DNA of 64,000 nucleotides. Source: Usnea hakonensis. Taxonomy: Eukaryota; Ascomycota; Lecanoromycetes; Lecanorales; Parmeliaceae. The notes beneath the pieces were generated by a model, which was given only the letters and a program-made list of their open reading frames with translations, did not search any database and was not told the DNA's origin. Positions 57,843 to 64,000 of the stretch are shown here, piece after piece (position 1 is the stretch's first letter; every line of letters begins with the position of its first letter). Both the position numbers and the translations under genes were made by a program. The stretch spans positions 124,001 through 188,000 of the forward strand of contig BLJB01000151.1 in the NCBI GenBank assembly GCA_013423325.1. The letters run 5' to 3'.

Positions 57843-58757
57843 ATGCCTACTTTCCTCGCTGCCCTTCCCGCTCTCCTCGCTCTCCTCGCCACTTCTCTGA
57901 CAATCGCCGCCACCCCTTCCCCCTCTCCCACATCCGCAGCCATCCCAACCGTCACCCCGCCCAGCAGCTACTATCTTAAAAGTCGTGTCATACTTGACCA
58001 CGGTCCCAACAGCGACAAGGATGGCCTTTACGTCAGCAACTTCCACACCGGTATGCTCGTTCGACGCTCTACCTGCTCTCACTCTCTACATTTCTCCACG
58101 ACCCTGCCCCACTTCTCTCACCCGCGATAGTGACTAAAATGCGCAACAGGTGCCGGCACGGCCGATTTGACTCTCCTGTCCATCGACGACGCGTCCCTGG
58201 CTTTCTTTGATAGCGGCTACCAAGAATTCAACCTCAATCCCCCAGAGCCGTTTGGTGTTGTGATGGGGCAGGATGATAATGGTGGGTGTCTCCCCTTCTC
58301 AGAGTCCGGGATTCAGAGGGGAAAGGAATTGCTTGTTTGTTGACATTTGATCCTACTTTTTTAGGCTGGAATCTCGTATCCACGGCTCCGGGATATGGGG
58401 ACGGGGGTTTTTTCTTTAATGCTTCGGGGCTACAGTATGATGATTTGGAGATCTCGGGGATTGGGTGGGGGGGTTGGATTGGTGTGTTGTTTACCATTTC
58501 TCTACTGTCCCTCTTCTACCCCCTTTTATCTGTTCTGTTCTTTTCGTTCTCACTTCTCAGCCGCAAATCATATTTGCAGCGATATCACAAGTGTTGTGTT
58601 ACTATATTGTTGTGAGAATCGGTGGCTGATGCGATGGGTAGCGTGCGATTGGTGGCATGGCGTCCCGCAGCTTTTCTGGCGCATTGCTGGGTTGAATGAT
58701 CGCCTGCCGAGCTCGTGCGTGAGTGTTGAGTTGCTGCCGGTTGGGCAGGGGGGGTGA
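57843..58757 (+). CDS. Small secreted protein, four exons (YLKSRV / CDWWHG type)
   Basis: Proposed CDS is join(57843..58050, 58150..58281, 58365..58481, 58642..58757), 190 residues, all junctions phase 1. It has a signal peptide MPTFLAALPALLALLATSLT. A Ser/Thr/Pro linker leads to SYYLKSRVILDHGPNSDKDG and LYVSNFHTG-AGTADLTL. Exon 3 gives GWNLVSTAPGYGDGGFFF. The last exon restores ACDWWHGVPQLFW and ends SSCVSVELLPVGQ. The layout (YLK[ST]RV ... L-Y-x-x-x-H-T-G-A-G ... C-D-W-W-H-G-x-P-Q-L-F) is that of a secreted ascomycete family of unknown function, possibly DUF7907-like. Two cysteines in the last exon may pair. Without the last splice the protein would lose the CDWWHG motif. Confidence 0.8.
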
Positions 58758-59186
58758 AGGGTGGTCTGCTGAGCGCGGAAGATGGGGGGTGGGGCGAGGG
58801 GGAAGAGAGAAGAGGGAAAAGGGAAGAGGAGAAAAGGCGGAAAGGAGTTAAAGGTAATATTGAGGACCACGAAAGCGAACTACGTAATTGTGCCACACAC
58901 TGAGCTTCCGAAAAGCTCATTATGTGGCACGATGAACACATTGCCAAGGGAAAAGGCCGAATACGACAACAATGATGCGCTAGGACAAACCCACGATCCC
59001 GTGAAACGCGCTTCAAGATGGAGCGCATATCGCGTTTCATGATAGCTACCTGATAATCAATTCGTGTCCTCTTAATCTCTCAACGATCAAGGTAAGTAGT
59101 CGTTTTTCATAGCAACTCCTCTTAGTGTTCGCGCTGTAATATTCCATTCCTTTGCAGCCAAAATCTCCTAGTGGAATTCAAGCAGC

Positions 59187-59933
59187 ATGCGCTGCTCCTT
59201 ACTGCTATTTTCGCACCTCGTCGCCACAGTCTTTCTCGCAATTGCAGATACATCTTTCAGCTCACCCACAACCCATGACCATCAAAAAAGCCCTATCAGC
59301 CCCAATAGTATACCCCCAGCATCCTTAGACATTCCCGAACCCCGGGCCATTGCAAGCAGCAGCCCTGCTAGTCATGACCGACATCTCAGCCACAAAAGAG
59401 CCATCTTAACCCCCTCAAACCACCCATCACCCTACCTCCTTCAACGACACGACCACATAATGAACAGCCTCCGTCTCCATACCGAACACTCTCCCCTCGC
59501 CAAACGCACTCTCGTCCGCGACCTCACAGTCCTCGGCTTCAAACTGATCTGGGAGCACGCCGACGTCGTCGTCTCCTCCTCCCTCGCCTACTACCGCACC
59601 ACCGAGTTCTATAAAAACATGACCATCATCGCCGGTGGCGAATTCAGTTTCGGCCCCACGACGCAGAATTTTATAATCACGTACGGCGTGTTGCGATTGA
59701 TTTTTGAGCCTGTGGCGGTGGCGGTGACGGACATTAGGGATGAGATTGCGAGGGAGTTTCCCGATGGGATTGGACTGTTTGTGGCGATGTTTGCGGAGTT
59801 GATGTTGGGGTTGACGGCGGCGGTGGTTTTTGTGAGTTTTAGGGTTTTGGTGTGGAGTGTGGGGTTGGCGTGGTGGGTTACGATGGTTATTGTGGATGGG
59901 AGGGAGATCCCGGAGTTGGTTACGCCGCCTTAG
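59187..59933 (+). CDS. Secretory-pathway protein with C-terminal transmembrane helices
   Basis: This 248-residue protein has a signal peptide (MRCSLLLFSHLVATVFLAIA). A Ser/Pro/His-rich propeptide-like region contains two dibasic sites (SHKRA ~70, LAKRT ~107) that a Kex2-type protease could cut. The conserved-looking body TTEFYKNMTIIAGGEFSFGP and FIITYGVLRLIFEP follows. Hydrophobic helices GLFVAMFAELMLGLTAAVVF and VLVWSVGLAWWVTMVIV (~195-235) follow that. A single N-glycosylation sequon NMT is present. The family is present in ascomycetes but has no assigned function that I know. Confidence 0.6.
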   Translation: MRCSLLLFSHLVATVFLAIADTSFSSPTTHDHQKSPISPNSIPPASLDIPEPRAIASSSPASHDRHLSHKRAILTPSNHPSPYLLQRHDHIMNSLRLHTEHSPLAKRTLVRDLTVLGFKLIWEHADVVVSSSLAYYRTTEFYKNMTIIAGGEFSFGPTTQNFIITYGVLRLIFEPVAVAVTDIRDEIAREFPDGIGLFVAMFAELMLGLTAAVVFVSFRVLVWSVGLAWWVTMVIVDGREIPELVTPP

Positions 59934-60076
59934 AAGTAGAAAATGCGAATTGTCTGGAGGGATGGCTAGGCCTTGGGGTGTCAGTCCCTCGTTTGGGCAA
60001 ATCGAACAAAATGAGCGAACTTTTCTTTTCTTTTTTTAGAAATATAGTTTAAAATAAGAACTCCATTTTATTCGTC

Positions 60077-60158
60077 GCCTCTATGGCTTAATGGTAAAGC
60101 GCGTCACTAGTAGTAAAAGTTCATGACGAGATTCTCGGTTCGATTCCGAGTGGAGGCA
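60077..60158 (+). tRNA. tRNA-Thr(AGT) with 10-nt intron
   Basis: The acceptor arm GCCTCTA pairs with TGGAGGC. The anticodon stem CGTCA/TGACG encloses CT-AGT-A...A, giving anticodon AGT (modified to IGU, decoding ACU/ACC). Intron GTAAAAGTTC (60113-60122) lies after position 37. The B box GGTTCGATTCC and T stem CTCGG/CCGAG are intact. Discriminator is A. Confidence 0.94.
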
Positions 60159-60160
60159 AC

Positions 60161-60167
60161 TTTTTTT
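60161..60167 (+). terminator. RNA polymerase III terminator (T7)
   Basis: Seven T residues begin 3 nt after tRNA-Thr(AGT). Confidence 0.8.
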
Positions 60168-60518
60168 GTCTTTTTGGATTTTAGAATAAAAACAATAATT
60201 AATGTGATTGTAACAAACAATATACAGACGTCGAGGAAGATTCACTTTACATAGCATTTCTCGCTGTTTGTGAGTAGCTGTGCGCTAGAACACGTGCCCG
60301 GATTTAACTCCTGTGGGAGCGATTTCCAAAACTCTTGGCGCTGGGGTCTTGGCGTATTACGTCAGTGGTGCCGATCAATTCCCCAGTTACCTTACTGTTT
60401 GTACACTCTTTCTCACATTTTCCTTCCCCCTCTCGTGTGAATCATCTGTTCCGATAAGGCAATAAGGCGGAGAAGAGCGAAGAACGCGAGGGTGCCTTAG
60501 GGGGACATTTTGAGGGGA

Positions 60519-60551
60519 GAGAGGGTACCGAGAGGGTACCGAGAGGGTACC
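60519..60551. repeat. Three tandem copies of an 11-bp unit
   Basis: GAGAGGGTACC is repeated exactly three times in a row. Confidence 0.9.
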
Positions 60552-61395
60552 GAGACTGAGAGAGCGGGAAGTGAAGGGTGTGGAAAGGGAAGACGGTAGG
60601 AACACAATCACACTTCGCATCCGGACACCCCCGACTCACCTTACGTCTTGAACCAAGCTCGTGCAGAAGCTTTCGGCATTGTTCAGGCACGGTCTTTCAG
60701 GAATTGCACTGACGTTGCATTATATATCGAAATGCCGACCATCTAGTAATCCAACTCTTGCAACGTGCCCCACCATACACCCTATGGATCGGCTGCAGTT
60801 GCGGATAATTTTGGAGCACGTCAACTTCATGCACCCCAGAGTCCCATGGGTACCTGTTTGCGGGCTCTTAGCGTCCGTTGAGTACCTTACCTTAGCTTTT
60901 TCAAGGAGGACAGGGAAACGGGAGACTGGTGAAAATTTTGGTGTTTGGTGTCCCACAGGGCCCAGAAACCTGCGCTTATCAAAGGATGCTCTGATCAATG
61001 ACCGAGTGTCCAAAGAATTCCCTATAAGAAATTATGGAAGAAGCCGGGCGGGGAAGGGGTTCCCGAGTGTTCGGCCGTCTCAGCCGCACGGGATTTGGAA
61101 GGATCATCCTCTATGAGGCACATATGCATTGAGGCAGAGTGCTTGCATAATCCGCTTCAGCAACATTTATAATGCTAATCTGCATTGTAGCCTTTTCAAG
61201 CCGTGGAAAGGGATATACTCGTCAGACCGTGGAATTGGATCAACTTTCCGTCATCTCATCCAAGCATCATGCGACTCGACCGTCTCGCTCGCAATACTTC
61301 ATCAGACTGAAGCACCTCAGCTTCACTCTATTGATATACTATATACCATCTATCCTTCGCATCATCACTGCCAAGCTTGTCTGTCTTTGAGGATC

Positions 61396-62792
61396 ATGTC
61401 AACAAATCAAGAACCTTCCAACTTTGCATTGTTCAGCCAAAGGAGACTTTTGGTATGTGACCCACATGCTTGCAAGATGAGAGGCTCATTGCGAACCAGG
61501 GCACATTGTGGACAGGTGTAGCAGTCTCGTTTTGCTTCTTACTGTTTCGCTTTTACGTTCGCCTCAAAACCTTCCGCCGCCTTGATATCGACGATCCTTT
61601 TGTCTTCGTAGCCTGGCTGATGATTCTTGCCAACGCTATCGTTTGGCAGGTGACTTCAAAAGAGATATACATTATCATTGCGGTTGATACCGGGCAAATA
61701 CTCATGGCTAAGCCAGAGTACATCTCACGTGTCTCTATCTTGCACCGCAGCCTGATTGCCACCTATTTTCTCTACTACACGGCTTTATGGAGCATCAAAA
61801 TATCTTTTCTGTTGTTCTTCCGCAATCTTAGCAAAACCATACGACGACAAATGCTACTCTGGTACCTTGTTTCTGCAATTACGATCGCTTCGTATATCAG
61901 CTGCCTATGCATGATCAACTACAAGTGTTTGGTGGGGCCACCGAGAATAGGTAACGTCGCTTCAAGACCAAGAGATCACGGGCTGACGTCTTGGTTCCAC
62001 AGCCGAATGTCAGAATTTCCATACCGCTCACTACTTGATCCGATACCTTCGAGTAGCTACTGTGTTCGACACCGTAACAGATGGTCTTAGTGAGTCCTAG
62101 AGACACGGCGCATTTGGGATAGAATCACGCCACCTGACAGGGCACCAGTAATCCTGATATCGATAAACCTCCTTTGGAATGCCTCAATAGAAATCAGAAA
62201 GAAGTTGGCACTTACCGGCATTTTTTCCTTGACGGTATTTGTCATCTGTGTGTCCATCGTTCGAGTTGTCTTGACGACAGGTGGGCCTCGGATCGATCAT
62301 ACCTGGCTGCTTCTGTGGAGTGGGTTGGAAATGACAGTCGGTACGCTTTTCCGCTCTTTCTCGTTCCATGTTTTTCCTCATTCACGCGGCTGATCGAGTG
62401 TCGGCACAGCAACCATTGTCGCGTGCCTCGCTTCCTTCAGAATCCTTTACACAAGCTCTGAGCGATTCAGACGCTCTGCTTTTATCGTCGACCATTCAAA
62501 CGGAGCTGCAGAAGGTCTAGGAAATGGACAAAGCATCCTCTTGAATGCACGAGTGCTCAGCTCGACTTCTATCATCCCAAGCAGAGACATCCATATTGAA
62601 CGGCAATCTTCGGCAGACACATTCGAAGAGGCTATACTTCCCATGGATAACGTCTACGTTCAGCATAAATATAATCACGCTCCTGGATCAAGGATGAGGC
62701 ACGAAGAAATACAATCACCGCTAGAGAGCCCAGCGATCCGGCCTCACGATCACTGGTTACCGTTATATACTGAGATTCAAGACACAGGATAG
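61396..62792 (+). CDS. Second fungal rhodopsin-domain membrane protein
   Basis: Proposed CDS is join(61396..61452, 61500..61950, 62003..62089, 62149..62340, 62410..62792), 389 residues, all junctions in phase. The 47-nt first intron joins SQRRLL to GTLWTGVAVSFCFLLF. Family landmarks are FRFYVRLKTFRRLDIDDPFV, YTALWSIKISFLLFFRNLSK, NYKCLVGPP, then the Cys-rich loop ECQNFHTAHYLIRY, FDTVTDGLIILISINLLWN with charged helix IEIRKKLAL, and SGLEMTVATIVACLASFRIL. The C-tail is long, Ser-rich and polar. The PF20684-type fold is shared with the gene at 39.2 kb, but the two differ widely, so they are not recent duplicates. Substrate or ligand unknown. Confidence 0.85.
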
Positions 62793-64000
62793 TACGGATC
62801 TGGGCAGTCGAGAACGCTAAATCCAAGCCCTAAAGTAACCATAAATAAGCGGCGTTTATTGATCCTGGACTTCAACGATTGTACTCATTGTTATTGTCTA
62901 TCACGTAGACCTCTCGATGATCTACGGCTGGCACTTTTTTGCAAACATCCTGGCAACGAGGATTCAGTACTGGGAATTAACACCATGCCAGACCACGGGA
63001 CGGGAATCCCTCAGCCCCAGCCTCGATATTGCATCATTCTACACAGCCTTCGCAACCCAGACCTAACGCAGCAGACGTACGGAGTAATCAACATGATCCG
63101 CAGCTCGCTTTGTCCGTGCGCACACTTTTCAGGATCCCGTGGTGTGTGGCGTGCTCCAATAAGCAAAAGGTCCGGAACGGACGAAAGGAGTTGATGCAAG
63201 CTGAAAGGATTCCAGCCCTATCACGTGCATATGCACGGTTGTTCAGCCCTGAAGTTTGAAGGGCTGCCGGTACGGGCCTTCGCTAATATTTTCCTTTTGT
63301 ACGCGTCCCGGCATCCCCTGGAGCAGTCATGCGGGGTCATTCACACACGTTCCTTCCACTGAGCTTCATGGTAAATCGTGAGGATTACAAGGTTACATCT
63401 CCGCAACTGCATCACGTTGCAACTGGAAACTTTTTATAGATGTAAATGGTAATTTTTAGCTATCGCGTTGGACTATGCAGATGATTTTCCGCCCGATGGT
63501 GCCTGACAGAAAGTCGTCAGGGATTTTCTGTCTATGCCGATCCTCGGTCGGTAGTCCTTCCCCCCGGGCTACTGCTCGGCTTGGCTCAATCGCGCATGAA
63601 CATCACACCCAAAATCGACCAGATAAAATGATATGAGCGTAGCGAGTGGTAGCCGCTGGGGGACGATAAAGGCTTGCTTCCCTTTTGGAGCGCCAAATTG
63701 TCTGTAATGCCGTCCTGACAGGTCCCCTATCTATCTGGATGGTAAGAATCCCCCTTTCCTGACCTACGTACCATATATCAAAAAATAAGGGGTTGAGATT
63801 TATGAGTGATTGTGTTTTTGGCGCTTCTTCTCGTTTGTCAATGCGTGTTGGGATTTTTGGATGAACGGAGATAGGGGGGTCCCCGGAGGGAGAGTTAGTA
63901 CCTCCCCATCCCACCCCCCTTGCCCCCCCCCACCTTAAAATAATAGAAAGAATACCCCCTTTTCTCTAAACCAAACCTGTTAATCCCTATGTCCACTTCC
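62793..64000. other. Right edge, no supported gene
   Basis: Short frames without motifs. C/G-run-rich sequence near 63900-63960. A gene could lie just outside the window. Confidence 0.45.

Larger units (their letters stand above)
60159..61395. other. Intergenic, no supported gene
   Basis: Contains an 11-bp tandem repeat (listed separately) and a TACCTTACCTTAG motif near 60885. Frames on the plus strand (60661-61116) show no motif. The final ~150 bp should be the promoter of the rhodopsin-domain gene. Confidence 0.5.

Noticed and set aside
1..64000. Prokaryotic or viral features: operons, CRISPR arrays, insertion sequences, phage genes
   Set aside because: Spliced genes and fungal protein families throughout. 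No regularly spaced repeats, transposase motifs or viral hallmark proteins were seen.

Overview
This window reads as nuclear DNA of a filamentous ascomycete (Pezizomycotina). The evidence is short spliceosomal introns of about 50-120 nt with GTRNGT donors, HET-domain and lipase-NACHT genes, fungal rhodopsin-domain and 2EXR proteins, an alpha-tubulin gene with six introns, EDE1 and EMC7 orthologues, and two intron-containing tRNA-Thr genes. A leotiomycete is my best guess from the style of the proteins, but this is inference. No operons, CRISPR arrays or rRNA genes were seen. Exon boundaries were derived by hand from splice motifs, phase continuity and family fit.

Left part (1-29 kb) looks accessory. 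It has an edge 2EXR-like ORF, a SAP-like protein with 32-residue tandem repeats, a large DUF6604 protein, a sulfotransferase fragment, a single-span membrane protein packed 27 bp behind a HET-domain gene, and a second HET-like gene. After that come two unrecognised genes. The second HET-like gene and both unrecognised plus-strand genes each carry exactly one in-frame TGA. An AT-rich island (about 21.44-21.83 kb) closes this decaying stretch. Beyond it lie a WW-domain protein with a long prion-like tail, two G homopolymers, and a lipase-like (SesB-type)/NACHT NLR gene. HET and NLR proteins are the known currency of fungal non-self recognition, so this half looks like a small incompatibility/immunity neighbourhood that is partly intact and partly degraded.

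Central part (29-45 kb) is housekeeping: EDE1 (endocytic scaffold), alpha-tubulin, a probable GPI-mannosyltransferase II subunit Pga1 whose 3' end overlaps an F-box-like gene, a rhodopsin-domain membrane protein, tRNA-Thr(CGT), EMC7 and a 2EXR protein.

Right part (45-64 kb) mixes conserved and lineage-specific genes. It holds a fungal hypothetical family member with an in-frame TAA, a striking ankyrin-repeat plus Whi3-type RRM fusion, an F-box/LRR-like protein, a run of secreted or membrane-anchored proteins (55.4-59.9 kb), tRNA-Thr(AGT) and a second rhodopsin-domain protein. The long intergenic stretches hold short simple repeats and recurrent TACCT/AGGTA motifs but no gene I can support.
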